From positions 620,001-684,000 of the forward strand of contig CP141893.1 of the NCBI GenBank assembly GCA_036871055.1: 64,000 bases of DNA, given 5' to 3'. Below are positions 1-8,243 of this stretch, piece after piece. The notes beneath the pieces were generated by a model, which saw nothing but the letters and a program-made list of their open reading frames with translations, was not told the origin of the DNA and made no database searches. The DNA is from Bisbaumannia sp015645095. GTDB lineage: Bacteria > Pseudomonadota > Gammaproteobacteria > Pseudomonadales > Halomonadaceae. Each line of letters opens with the position of its first letter. Position 1 is the stretch's first letter. The position numbers were made by a program, and so were the translations under genes.

Positions 1-521
1 ACCTCCTCCAGCTCGCCACGCAGGCGCAGGGCGGCCAGGCCCAGGGGTGGGACGGTGCGGCCGATCAGGCTCAGGGTCAGCCAGGGGGGCTGATGGCGCA
101 GCCACAGGCCGAGGCCCTCGAGGAGCTCGGGGTCGCGGATATGCTCGAACTCGTCCAGCACCAAGCGGCAGGGCGAGTGACTGGCCGGCAGGGCCGCCAG
201 CCAGGCGGCCACGCTGTCGCCGAAGGCGGCCTGGGGCTCGGCCAGCTCGGCCTCGGGCAGCAGGCCGGCCAGGGCGGCGCGGAAGTAGGCGGCGAAGCGT
301 GCCGGGGTATCGTCCTGGGCATCCAGGCGCAGCCAGGCCGCCTCCTGTTCCAGGGCCGGCAGGCGCTCGGCCAGCAGGGTGCTCTTGCCGTAGCCCGCCG
401 GGGCCTGCACCACCTGCAGGCGCACCCGCTCGTCGAGCACGAAGTGGGCATTGAGACGTTCCCGGGCCACCACCCAGGGCGGCAGCGGCGGCGGCGAGAG
501 CTTGCTGGGGATCAGGGACAT
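1..521 (-). CDS. MalT/LuxR-like STAND ATPase regulator (5' part only)
   Basis: The gene runs off the left edge, so only about 173 N-terminal residues are visible. They contain a Walker A motif, APAGYGKSTLL, near residue 43 and a Walker B-like strand, CRLVLDEFEHI, near residue 127. This is the layout of the NTPase domain of MalT-type regulators, large proteins (about 900 residues) that bind ATP and an inducer and carry a C-terminal LuxR helix-turn-helix. The start ATG at 521 opens MSLIPSKLSPPP, typical of the family. The DNA-binding part lies outside the window, so the regulated pathway cannot be told. Confidence in the family is good. Confidence 0.8.
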   Translation of the reverse strand, partial: MSLIPSKLSPPPLPPWVVARERLNAHFVLDERVRLQVVQAPAGYGKSTLLAERLPALEQEAAWLRLDAQDDTPARFAAYFRAALAGLLPEAELAEPQAAFGDSVAAWLAALPASHSPCRLVLDEFEHIRDPELLEGLGLWLRHQPPWLTLSLIGRTVPPLGLAALRLRGELEE

Positions 522-584
522 GGCGGCATCGGGGAGCTGAATCGTTATAGTTTGCCCAGTATGCCTGCCGGGAGGGCGGGAGTG

Positions 585-614
585 GGGCGACTACGACCAA
601 GGTGGTAGTCGCCC
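585..614. terminator. Hairpin downstream of kbl
   Basis: A 10-bp perfect inverted repeat (GGGCGACTAC and GTAGTCGCCC) has further pairing (ACC with GGT) inside its loop. It lies between the 3' end of kbl and the start of the MalT-like gene, both on the minus strand. No U-run follows, so it could end transcription only with help, or may simply be a stable RNA 3' end. Confidence 0.4.
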
Positions 615-690
615 GTGCTTCTAGCGTCGCCGTCGTGTGGCCTTGCCCTGGCCGCATAGTCGTCGCCTGGGCGGCCGTGCCGCTGATTGG

Positions 691-1881
691 CTAGAGTCCC
701 AGCCGTTCTTTGACTCGGCCGAAGGCCGCCAGGGCGAACTCCAGGTCGTCCCGGGAGAGGGCGGCGGAGACCTGGGTGCGGATGCGCGCCTTGCCCTGGG
801 GCACCACCGGGTAGGAGAAGGCCACCACATAGATGCCCTCTTCGAGCATCGCCTCGGCGAAGCGCGCCGCCAGGGCGGCGTCGTGGAGCATCACCGGCAC
901 GATGGGGTGCTCGCCGGGCAGCAGCTCGAAGCCGAGGGCCTCGAGGCCGGCGCGGAAGAGGTGGGTGTTCTCCGCCAGGCGATCCCGCAGCTCGCTGGAC
1001 TCGCTGACCAGCGCCAGGGCCTCGAGGGCCCCGGCCACCACCGGCGGCGCCACGGTATTGGAGAAGAGGTAGGGACGCGAGCGCTGGCGCAGCAGTTCCA
1101 CCACCTCCCGGCGGCCGCTGGTGTAGCCGCCGCTGGCGCCGCCCAGGGCCTTGCCCAGGGTGCCGGTGATGATGTCGACCCGATCCATGCAGCCCCGGTA
1201 CTCGTGGGTGCCGCGGCCGCCGGCGCCGAGGAAGCCGGTGGCGTGACAGTCGTCGAAGTGGACCAGGGCGCCGTAGCGTTCGGCCAGGTCGCAGATCTCG
1301 TCGAGGCGGGCGATATAGCCGTCCATGGAGAAGACGCCGTCGGTGGTGATCAGCTTGAAGCGGGCGCCGCGGCGGTCGGCCTCCTGAAGCTGGGCCTCCA
1401 GGTCGGCCATGTCGTTGTTGCGGTAGCGGTAGCGGCTCGCCTTGCACAGGCGGATGCCGTCGATGATGCTGGCGTGATTGAGCTCATCGGAGATCACCGC
1501 GTCCTCGGGGCCCAGCAGGGTCTCGAAGAGGCCGCCGTTGGCGTCGAAGCAGGAGGGGTAGAGGATGGTGTCCTCGGTGCCCAGGAAGTCGCTGAGCTTC
1601 TGCTCCAGCCGCTTGTGCAGGCTCTGGGTGCCGCAGATAAAACGCACCGAGGCGAGGCCATAGCCCCAGGTATCGAGGCCGGCCCGGGCGGCGGCGGTGA
1701 CCGCCGGGTGCTGGGCCAGGCCCAGGTAGTTGTTGGCGCAGAGGTTGAGCACCTCGCGACCCGAGTCGAGGCCCACGTGGGCGCCCTGAGGGGTGGTGAT
1801 CAGGCGTTCGTGCTTGGTCAGGCCGGCGGCCTCGATGGCCTCGAGCTCCTGGCGCAGGTGCTGGCGGAAATCGCCGTACAT
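691..1881 (-). CDS. kbl: Glycine C-acetyltransferase (2-amino-3-ketobutyrate CoA ligase)
   Basis: This PLP enzyme splits 2-amino-3-ketobutyrate with CoA into glycine and acetyl-CoA, the second step of threonine degradation through Tdh. The 396 residues match the usual length (398 in E. coli). The PLP lysine sits at residue 244 in ITGTLGKALGG, and the cofactor-binding segment HFDDCHATG at about 208-216 is present. It lies 11 bp downstream of tdh on the same strand, so the two form the classic operon in the order tdh-kbl. The start ATG at 1881 gives MYGDFRQHL, matching known homologues. Confidence 0.97.
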   Translation of the reverse strand: MYGDFRQHLRQELEAIEAAGLTKHERLITTPQGAHVGLDSGREVLNLCANNYLGLAQHPAVTAAARAGLDTWGYGLASVRFICGTQSLHKRLEQKLSDFLGTEDTILYPSCFDANGGLFETLLGPEDAVISDELNHASIIDGIRLCKASRYRYRNNDMADLEAQLQEADRRGARFKLITTDGVFSMDGYIARLDEICDLAERYGALVHFDDCHATGFLGAGGRGTHEYRGCMDRVDIITGTLGKALGGASGGYTSGRREVVELLRQRSRPYLFSNTVAPPVVAGALEALALVSESSELRDRLAENTHLFRAGLEALGFELLPGEHPIVPVMLHDAALAARFAEAMLEEGIYVVAFSYPVVPQGKARIRTQVSAALSRDDLEFALAAFGRVKERLGL

Positions 1882-1892
1882 CGCTTTTCTCC

Positions 1893-2918
1893 CTATTCCC
1901 AGTTCAGTACCACCTTGCCCGCGGAGCCGTCGAGCATGGCGTCGAAGCCCTGCTGGAACTCCCGGTAGGGCAGGCGATGGGTGATCACCGGGGAGATATC
2001 CAGCCCCGACTCGATCATCACCGACATCTTGTACCAGGTCTCGTACATCTCCCGGCCATAGATGCCCTTGATGGTCAGCATATTGAAGATCACGGTGTTC
2101 CAGTCGATGGCGGTCTCCTCGCTGGGGATGCCCAGCATGGCCACCTTGCCGCCATGACAGAGGTTGGCCAGCAGGTCGCGGAAGGCCTCGGGGCTGCCGC
2201 TCATCTCCAGGCCCACGTCGAAGCCCTCGGCCATGCCCAGGTCGCGCTGCACCTCGGCGAGGGTCTCGTGGCGCACGTCCACGGTGCGGGTGGCACCGAG
2301 CCGCCGGGCCAGGGCCAGGCGCTCCGGGTTGAGGTCGGTGACCACCACATGGCGGGCCCCTGCGTGGCGACACACCGCCGCGGCCATGGCGCCGATGGGC
2401 CCGGCCCCGGTGATCAGCACGTCCTCGCCCAGCAGCTCGAACTGCAGGGCGGTATGCACGGCGTTGCCGAAGGGGTCGAAGAGCGCCGCCACGTCCAGGT
2501 CGATGCCCGGGCGATGCTCCCAGACATTGGACATGGGCAGGGCCAGGTACTCGGCGAAGGCGCCGGGGCGATTGACGCCGATGCCGCTGGTATGGGCGCA
2601 CAGGTGGCGGCGCCCGGCCAGGCAGTTGCGGCAGCGCCCGCACACCACATGGCCCTCGCCGGAGACCAGCTGGCCCGGCTTGAAGTCGTTGACGTTGGAG
2701 CCCACCTCGACGATCTCGCCGACGAACTCATGGCCCACCACCATGGGGGTGGGAATGGTCTGCTGGGCCCAGGCGTCCCAGTTGTAGATATGCATGTCGG
2801 TGCCGCAGATGGCGGTGCGCTTGACGCGGATCAGCACGTCATTGATGCCCACCTGGGGCTCGGGAACCTCTTCCAGCCAGAGGCCGGGTGCGGCCTCACG
2901 CTTGACCAATGCCTTCAT
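1893..2918 (-). CDS. tdh: L-threonine 3-dehydrogenase
   Basis: A zinc-dependent medium-chain dehydrogenase that oxidises L-threonine with NAD+ to 2-amino-3-ketobutyrate, the substrate of the next gene. The protein has 341 residues, the same as E. coli Tdh. Catalytic zinc ligands Cys38, His63 and Glu64 and structural zinc cysteines 93, 96, 99 and 107 are all present, and the nucleotide-binding stretch ITGAGPIGAMA follows. The start at 2918 (MKALV) is preceded by AAGGAGA; an in-frame upstream extension is possible but does not match the family. It is divergent from an XRE-cupin gene, the likely regulator. Confidence 0.97.
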   Translation of the reverse strand: MKALVKREAAPGLWLEEVPEPQVGINDVLIRVKRTAICGTDMHIYNWDAWAQQTIPTPMVVGHEFVGEIVEVGSNVNDFKPGQLVSGEGHVVCGRCRNCLAGRRHLCAHTSGIGVNRPGAFAEYLALPMSNVWEHRPGIDLDVAALFDPFGNAVHTALQFELLGEDVLITGAGPIGAMAAAVCRHAGARHVVVTDLNPERLALARRLGATRTVDVRHETLAEVQRDLGMAEGFDVGLEMSGSPEAFRDLLANLCHGGKVAMLGIPSEETAIDWNTVIFNMLTIKGIYGREMYETWYKMSVMIESGLDISPVITHRLPYREFQQGFDAMLDGSAGKVVLNWE

Positions 2919-2970
2919 GGTGTCTCCTTGGGCAGGTGATTTCCCTGGCATTCCCGATCAGGGGGTTTAA

Positions 2971-2994
2971 GATACGGGAATAAATTCCAGTATC
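2971..2994. promoter_or_regulatory. Dyad operator between tdh and the XRE-cupin gene
   Basis: A near-perfect 24-bp palindrome (10 of 12 paired positions) has half-site GATAC-N-GGAAT. It sits in the divergent intergenic region, 52 bp upstream of tdh. A third half-site, ATTCCTGTAT, lies at 3023-3032 just before the regulator start. Position and symmetry suggest binding by the adjacent XRE-cupin protein, both on tdh-kbl and on its own gene. The binding partner is inference. Confidence 0.55.
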
Positions 2995-3063
2995 GCAGAC
3001 AAGTTCCATGATGCAAGAAATTATTCCTGTATTTTGGAAAATGCACTCCATGGAGGAAGTCCC

Positions 3064-3666
3064 GTGACGGCAACGTCGCCCCCCACCCCCATCCCGGGCG
3101 AGCGCACCGGCGACCTGGGCAGCCAGGTGCTCTCGGGCCGGGTAATCGAGCTGCGCAAGAAGCGCGGCCTGACCCTGGACCAACTGGCGGCGGCCTCCGG
3201 GGTCAGCCGCTCCATGCTCAGCCAGATCGAGCGCGGCCGCGCCAACCCCACCCTGGCGGTGACCCTGCGCATCGCCCAGGCCTTCGGCCTGAGCATCGGC
3301 GAGCTGGTCGACCAGCCCTGGACCGCCTCGCGCATCGAGGTGGTGCGCAGCGACGATGCCAACCAGCTGTTCCGCGACGACCGGGAATGCCGCATCCGCA
3401 CCCTCTCGCCGCTGCACATGGAGAAGTCGGTGGAGTTCTACGAGATCCGCCTCTCGCCGGGGGCCCGGCTGCCCAGTGCGCCCCACTTCGAGGGCACCCG
3501 GGAACTGCTCACCGTGACCCAGGGGCGGGCGCGGATCCAGGCCGGCGACAACGTCAGCCTGCTGGGCCCCGGCGACTCGGCCCACTATCACGCCGACCTC
3601 GACCACACTATCGAGAATAGCGGAGACCAGGAGCTGGTGTGCTTCCTGGTGGTGACCTATCAGTAG
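3064..3666 (+). CDS. XRE-family regulator with C-terminal cupin domain
   Basis: About 200 residues. An N-terminal helix-turn-helix of the Cro/C1 type spans roughly 27-80 (LDQLAAASGVSRSMLSQIERGRANP), followed by a small cupin at about 120-195 (EGTRELLTVTQGRARI, then a GDSAHYHADLDH segment). Proteins of this build sense small molecules, often amino acids or polyamines, and control nearby catabolic genes. GTG at 3064 was chosen because GGAGGA lies at the right distance; a TTG 30 bp upstream would lack one. It is divergent from tdh-kbl, so control of threonine breakdown is the simplest reading. Confidence 0.85.
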   Translation: MTATSPPTPIPGERTGDLGSQVLSGRVIELRKKRGLTLDQLAAASGVSRSMLSQIERGRANPTLAVTLRIAQAFGLSIGELVDQPWTASRIEVVRSDDANQLFRDDRECRIRTLSPLHMEKSVEFYEIRLSPGARLPSAPHFEGTRELLTVTQGRARIQAGDNVSLLGPGDSAHYHADLDHTIENSGDQELVCFLVVTYQ

Positions 3667-3693
3667 GCGTCGCACGCATGGGAGGAGGGCAGG

Positions 3694-4431
3694 GTGACCG
3701 GTTGGATCTATTGGCTGGACATGGCCGGGGTGATCGTCTTCGCCCTGACCGGGGTGATCATTGCCTGTCGCTCGCGGATGGACCCCTTCGGCATGCTGGT
3801 GCTGGCGGCGGTGACCGGCATCGGCGGCGGCACCCTGCGCGACCTGGTGCTGGGAGTGCGGCCGGTGTTCTGGGTGGAGGATCCCACCTACCTGTGGGTG
3901 ATTCTCGCCACGGTGGCCCTGTCGATCCTCGGCTTTCGCTATATCCACCGCCTGACCCGCACCTTCCTGCCGGTCACCGACGCCTTCGGCCTGGCGCTGT
4001 TCACGGTGCTGGGGGCCCACAAGGCGCTGATCCTGGAAGCGCCGGGCATCGTGGCGGTGCTGATGGGGATGATGACCGGGGTGGCCGGGGGAATGATCCG
4101 CGACGTCCTGGCGCGGCGGGTGCCCATGGTGCTGCGCCAGGAGATCTATGCCACCGCGGCGATCCTCGGCGGCAGCGCCTATGTGCTGCTCCACGGCCTG
4201 GGGGTGGCCCAGTGGCTCGGCGTGAGCCTGGCCATCGCCCTGACCCTGGGGCTGCGTCTGGCGGCCATCTACTGGCGGCTGTCGCTGCCGACCTTCGCCT
4301 GGGTGGTCACCGAGCCCAATCCGCCACCTTCCGACGAGACCCTGCCCCCCGGCGAGGCGCCGCCGCGCAAGCGCGCCAAGGCCCGGGTCAAGCTGATCCG
4401 GCCCGAGCAGTCGCGGCGCGGTCGCCGCTGA
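3694..4431 (+). CDS. TRIC-type / UPF0126 membrane channel (YicG/YadS family)
   Basis: A 245-residue inner-membrane protein with about six to seven hydrophobic segments and two copies of the family repeat, each with a glycine-rich kink (GIGGGTLRDLVLG near residue 43 and GVAGGMIRDVLA near 130). Bacterial members are trimeric intracellular cation channel homologues. The basic tail (RKRAKARVKLIRPEQSRRGRR) is unusual. The last codons are repeated just downstream at 4476-4509, showing a local duplication around the stop. GTG at 3694 is preceded by GGAGGAGGGCAG, a good ribosome site. Confidence 0.85.
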   Translation: MTGWIYWLDMAGVIVFALTGVIIACRSRMDPFGMLVLAAVTGIGGGTLRDLVLGVRPVFWVEDPTYLWVILATVALSILGFRYIHRLTRTFLPVTDAFGLALFTVLGAHKALILEAPGIVAVLMGMMTGVAGGMIRDVLARRVPMVLRQEIYATAAILGGSAYVLLHGLGVAQWLGVSLAIALTLGLRLAAIYWRLSLPTFAWVVTEPNPPPSDETLPPGEAPPRKRAKARVKLIRPEQSRRGRR

Positions 4432-4509
4432 CCCCGCTTCTCCAACGGGCCGGGGCCAAGCTGGCTTAACCGGTTCGGCCCGGAGCAGTCGCGACGCGGG
4501 CGTCGCTGA
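4399..4509. repeat. Imperfect direct repeat of the TRIC gene 3' end
   Basis: Bases 4399-4431, which encode RPEQSRRGRR and the stop, reappear with a few changes and one extra G at 4476-4509. The similarity extends slightly upstream (gggtcaagctg against gggccaagctgg). It looks like an old tandem duplication of the gene end that is no longer translated as part of the channel. Confidence 0.7.
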
Positions 4510-4630
4510 GCGAACGCGACGGCATCGGGAGGTCGCGTCTGGTCGATGCAGGCCGCGTCGGGGTATGGTAAAAGGGCACGCTTGGGGCGCGCCATGGCGC
4601 CACCGATTCACCGCGCAGGGCAGGACAGCG

Positions 4631-5344
4631 ATGTTTCTCGATGATTACCACTCGGCCAGGGATGGCCGGATCTGCATTTCCGCCGACCAGGCGAGCCACT
4701 TCGCCAAGGGCGTGGCCGGGGACTACAACCCGATTCACAACCCGGACGCGCGGCGTTTCTGCGTGCCGGGCGACCTGCTCTTCGCCCTGGTGCTGATGCG
4801 CTTCGGCCTCTCCCAGCGGATGGTTTTCCATTTCCGCAGCATGGTGGGCGCCGAGGTGCCCCTGGCCCTGCACCTCGACGAGGATGGCCTGATCCGCGTC
4901 ACCGACGAGGCGGGCAAGCTCTACCTGGAGGTGGAGCGCAGTGGCGAGATCACCCATGACGAGGCGGTGATCGAGGCCTTTACCCGCCGCTACGTGGCCT
5001 TCTCCGGCAAGAACTTCCCCCACTACCTGAAGCCGCTGATGGAGGCCCAGGGAGTGATGTTCAATCCCCAGCGGCCGCTGGTGATCTACGACAGCATGGG
5101 CTTCGAGCTGGAGCGCCTGGACGTGCGCGAGCCGGCCCTCGAGCTCTCCGACTCGGCCCTGGAAGTCAGCGGCAAGCGCGGCGACGTGCGCCTGGAGTTC
5201 GCCCTGAGCGGTGCCGGTGCGCCCCTGGGCAAGGGCTCCAAGAAACTGGTGGTCAGCGGCCTGCGCGACTACGACGCCGAGGCCATGGAGGCCATCGTGG
5301 CGGAGTTCTACCGCCTGAAGGGCGCCTATGAAGGGGTGGCCTGA
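4631..5344 (+). CDS. DUF3581 family protein with hotdog-like N-terminus
   Basis: A 237-residue soluble protein of the DUF3581 family, common in gammaproteobacteria and without assigned function. Near residue 30 it carries GDYNPIHNPD, which resembles the hydratase motif (GDxNPxH) of MaoC-like hotdog enzymes acting on acyl-CoA thioesters. The C-terminal half (from about 130) is less recognisable. A hydratase-like or acyl-binding role is inference from that motif only. ATG at 4631 was chosen because it matches the family's MFLDDYHS start; the open frame extends upstream without a ribosome site. Confidence 0.8.
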   Translation: MFLDDYHSARDGRICISADQASHFAKGVAGDYNPIHNPDARRFCVPGDLLFALVLMRFGLSQRMVFHFRSMVGAEVPLALHLDEDGLIRVTDEAGKLYLEVERSGEITHDEAVIEAFTRRYVAFSGKNFPHYLKPLMEAQGVMFNPQRPLVIYDSMGFELERLDVREPALELSDSALEVSGKRGDVRLEFALSGAGAPLGKGSKKLVVSGLRDYDAEAMEAIVAEFYRLKGAYEGVA

Positions 5345-5439
5345 CCCCATTTCCCCCTCCGACGTCGCCCTCGGATAGTTCGCTGTCGTGACGGTGCAGG
5401 CGCCGCGTCGCTGGCTGACACAGGCTTAGGGAAATGCCC

Positions 5440-5462
5440 GCGATGGGCATGGCGCCCATCGC
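5440..5462 (+). promoter_or_regulatory. Perfect 9-bp hairpin in the fhs leader
   Basis: GCGATGGGC at 5440-5448 pairs with GCCCATCGC at 5454-5462, leaving a 5-nt loop, and ends about eight bases before the fhs ribosome site. It could modulate translation or mRNA stability. It does not resemble the known tetrahydrofolate riboswitch. Confidence 0.35.
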
Positions 5463-5480
5463 CCGGAATCAGGAGTGGCG

Positions 5481-7196
5481 ATGATGAATACCTCCCTCGG
5501 GCTGGCTTCCTCGGCGGCCCCGGACAGCAGCGACCTGGCCATCGCCCGGGCCGCGCCCCTGCGGCCCATCCTGCCCCTGGCCGAGCAGCGCCTGGGGCTC
5601 GCCGCCGAGGCCCTGATTCCCTATGGCCATCAGATCGCCAAGTTGACCCATGCCACCCTGGCGAGCCTTGCCGAGCGTCCTCGTGGGCGCCTGGTGCTGG
5701 TCAGTGCCATGAGCCCCACCCCCGCCGGCGAGGGCAAGACCACCACCAGCGTGGGCCTATGCGATGCCCTCAATCGGCGTGGCGTCGAGGCCTCGGTCTG
5801 CCTGCGCGAGCCCTCCCAGGGGCCCTGCTTCGGCCTCAAGGGGGGCGCCGCCGGCGGCGGGCACGCCCAGGTGGGCCCCATGGAGGCGATCAACCTGCAC
5901 TTCACCGGCGATTTCCACGCCATTACCGCCGCCCACAACCTCCTCGCCGCCCTGCTCGACAACCACCTCTATTGGGGCAATGCCCTGGCCATCGACCCCG
6001 AACGGGTGGTGTGGAAGCGCGTACTGGACACCAATGACCGCGCCCTGCGCCAGATCGAGATCGGCCGCGGCGAGGATCCCCGAGCGGTGCCCCGGGAGAG
6101 CGGTTTCGAGATCACCGCCGCCTCGGAGGTGATGGCGATCCTCTGCCTGGCGGAGGACCTCGACGACCTGGAGCGGCGCCTGGGGCGCATCGTGGTGGCC
6201 TGGCGAAGCGACGACACCCCGATCACCGCCGCCGATCTGGAGGCCCAGGGGGCCATGGCGGTGCTGCTCAAGGACGCCTTCCAGCCCAACCTGGTGCAGA
6301 CCCTGGAGCACAACCCGGCCTTCGTCCACGGTGGCCCCTTCGGCAATATCGCCCACGGCTGCAACTCCCTGGCGGCTACCCGGGCGGCCCTGGCGCTCTC
6401 CGAGGTGGTGGTTACCGAAGCGGGGTTCGGCACCGACCTGGGGGCCGAGAAGTTCATCGATATCAAGGGGCGCCAGGCGGGGCTCTACCCGGATGCCGCC
6501 GTGCTGGTGGCCACCCTGCGGGCGCTGAAGTATCACGGCGGCGCCCCCCGGGAGGGCCTGGGCGAGCCCGATCCCGCGGCCCTGGAGGCGGGCCTGGCCA
6601 ACCTCGACCGTCACCTGGGCATTCTGCGCCGCTTCGGCCTGGAGGCGGTGGTGGCGTTGAACGTCTTCGCCGGCGACAGCGTCGAGGAGCTGGCCCGGGT
6701 GGAGGCCCATGGTCGTCGCCTGGGGGTCACGGTGGTGCCCTGTCGCCACTGGGCCGAAGGCGGGGCCGGCGCCGAGGACCTGGCGAGCGAAGTGATCGCT
6801 CGGCTGCAGGGCGAGGCGCCGAGGGTCGCGCCCCTCTACGACGATGCCCTGCCTCTGGCCGAGAAGCTCGAATGCATCGCCCGGGAGCTCTATGGCGCCG
6901 TGGGGATCGAGCTCGCGCCGGCGGCCCGGGAGCAACTGGCGCGTTTCGAGGCGGCGGGTTATGGGCACCTGCCGGTGTGCATTGCCAAGACCCCCTTCAG
7001 CTTCAGCGACGACCCCCAGCGCCTGGGGGCCCCCGAGGGGCATCGGCTGCACATCCGCGAGGCACGACTCAGTGCCGGCGCCGGCTTCGTGGTGGCGCTA
7101 TGTGGTGCCATCATGACCCTGCCCGGGCTGCCCCGGGAGCCGGCTGCCCAGGGCATGGGGCTGGATGAACGGGGCGAGATCGAGGGCCTGTTCTAA
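5481..7196 (+). CDS. fhs: Formate-tetrahydrofolate ligase
   Basis: Ligates formate to tetrahydrofolate with ATP, giving 10-formyl-THF for one-carbon metabolism. The 571 residues are slightly longer than the usual 555-560 because of the N-terminus. The ATP-binding motif PTPAGEGKTTTSVG lies near residue 85, and family signatures ALREPSQGP-like (CLREPSQGPCFG) and FVHGGPFGNIAHGCNS are intact. Three in-frame starts exist (GTG 5475, ATG 5481, ATG 5484); AGGAG at 5471-5475 favours one of the two ATGs. The stop overlaps the stop of the convergent universal stress gene. Confidence 0.96.
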   Translation: MMNTSLGLASSAAPDSSDLAIARAAPLRPILPLAEQRLGLAAEALIPYGHQIAKLTHATLASLAERPRGRLVLVSAMSPTPAGEGKTTTSVGLCDALNRRGVEASVCLREPSQGPCFGLKGGAAGGGHAQVGPMEAINLHFTGDFHAITAAHNLLAALLDNHLYWGNALAIDPERVVWKRVLDTNDRALRQIEIGRGEDPRAVPRESGFEITAASEVMAILCLAEDLDDLERRLGRIVVAWRSDDTPITAADLEAQGAMAVLLKDAFQPNLVQTLEHNPAFVHGGPFGNIAHGCNSLAATRAALALSEVVVTEAGFGTDLGAEKFIDIKGRQAGLYPDAAVLVATLRALKYHGGAPREGLGEPDPAALEAGLANLDRHLGILRRFGLEAVVALNVFAGDSVEELARVEAHGRRLGVTVVPCRHWAEGGAGAEDLASEVIARLQGEAPRVAPLYDDALPLAEKLECIARELYGAVGIELAPAAREQLARFEAAGYGHLPVCIAKTPFSFSDDPQRLGAPEGHRLHIREARLSAGAGFVVALCGAIMTLPGLPREPAAQGMGLDERGEIEGLF

Positions 7197-8107
7197 CCCT
7201 TGCTGGTGATTACCGCCACCGGACAGGGCGAGCGATCCACCACCTTGAGGCTGACGCCGCCCAGCAGGTGTTCCCGCCACTGACTCAGGCCGCGGCGCCC
7301 CATCACCAGGAAGGGGTGGCCCGGGGTCTGGGCGGCGTGTTGCAGGATCGCCTCCGCCGGCGAGCGTCCCACCAGGCGGTGATCGTTGATCTCCGTGACT
7401 CCCTCCAGGTGCTTGCGGGCATGGGCGAAGATCCAGTCGCACTCCCGGCGCTCCGCCAGGCGGCGAGCTTCCGGCGTGGCCGGGTCGTCCGGGTCCCGGG
7501 GCACGCAGTAGAGCAGCTCCACCGGCAGGTCACCGGCCCGGGCCAGGCCGGCGGCCAGGCGGGTCCCCGCATCGCTGTGGGAGGAGCCATCCACCGGCAG
7601 CAGGATGCGATCGATCTCGCCGCCACCGCGGCCCGGCATGTCCGCATGCACCACGCTGACCGGGAAGCGCGCCTTGTGGATGATGGTGTTGCTGAGGTTG
7701 CCGCGCAGCAGCTTGCCCAGGGTATCCAGGCCCTGGGCGCCCATCACCAGCAGGCTGTCGGGATGTTCGTTGACATGGGCGATGATGGCCCGGGCCAGGT
7801 GGCGCACGAAGTCGTGCTCGTGGAGGGTGACCTCCTCCACATGCTGGTCGAAGTCGGGACCGAGGGCCTTGTGGGCCCGGGCGAAGGCCTGGGAGACCGA
7901 GGACTGCAACACCTCGTGGTCGTGATCCACCTCGTGGAGGCGGTTGGCGGGAATGTCGCTGAGCTCGGCGGGAAACAGCGGCTGCACATGCAGCAGCTGC
8001 AGGGGCACCCGCCATAACTGCGCCAACTGGCCGGCATGTTGCACCGCGGCGATGGAGGCCTGGGAGCCGTCCACGGGAACCACCACCAGCGAGATCTGCA
8101 TGCTCAT
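7193..8107 (-). CDS. Universal stress protein with two Usp domains
   Basis: A 304-residue cytosolic protein made of two Usp folds (about 5-145 and 165-304). Each ends with the ATP-binding type of loop: VMGAQGLDTLGKLLRGNLSNTI in the first and VMGRRGLSQWREHLLGGVSLKV in the second. Tandem members of this family (UspE-like) bind adenine nucleotides and act in stress survival. ATG at 8107 is preceded by AGGAG at seven bases; a second ATG two codons in is possible. It shares 4 bp with the convergent fhs at the 3' ends. Confidence 0.9.
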   Translation of the reverse strand: MSMQISLVVVPVDGSQASIAAVQHAGQLAQLWRVPLQLLHVQPLFPAELSDIPANRLHEVDHDHEVLQSSVSQAFARAHKALGPDFDQHVEEVTLHEHDFVRHLARAIIAHVNEHPDSLLVMGAQGLDTLGKLLRGNLSNTIIHKARFPVSVVHADMPGRGGGEIDRILLPVDGSSHSDAGTRLAAGLARAGDLPVELLYCVPRDPDDPATPEARRLAERRECDWIFAHARKHLEGVTEINDHRLVGRSPAEAILQHAAQTPGHPFLVMGRRGLSQWREHLLGGVSLKVVDRSPCPVAVITSKG

Positions 8108-8243
8108 TCACCCACTCCTGTTGTTATCGATTCGCCCGCGCTTGCCCGTAGCCTAGACCAGCACCAGGCCGGGGGCGCGTCTTCCCCATGATCAGCGGGA
8201 ATGCATATAGAAACAAGCCGTGGCGGCTTAACGCTGGGAGCGC

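Noticed and set aside
637..1968. Long rightward open frame opposite kbl
   Set aside because: It is antisense to a complete kbl, has no family features, and is rich in Gly, Ala, Val and Gln as expected from the complement of high-GC coding DNA.
5345..5480. Tetrahydrofolate riboswitch in the fhs leader
   Set aside because: Only a simple hairpin is visible; the conserved riboswitch segments were not found and that class is mostly known from Firmicutes.
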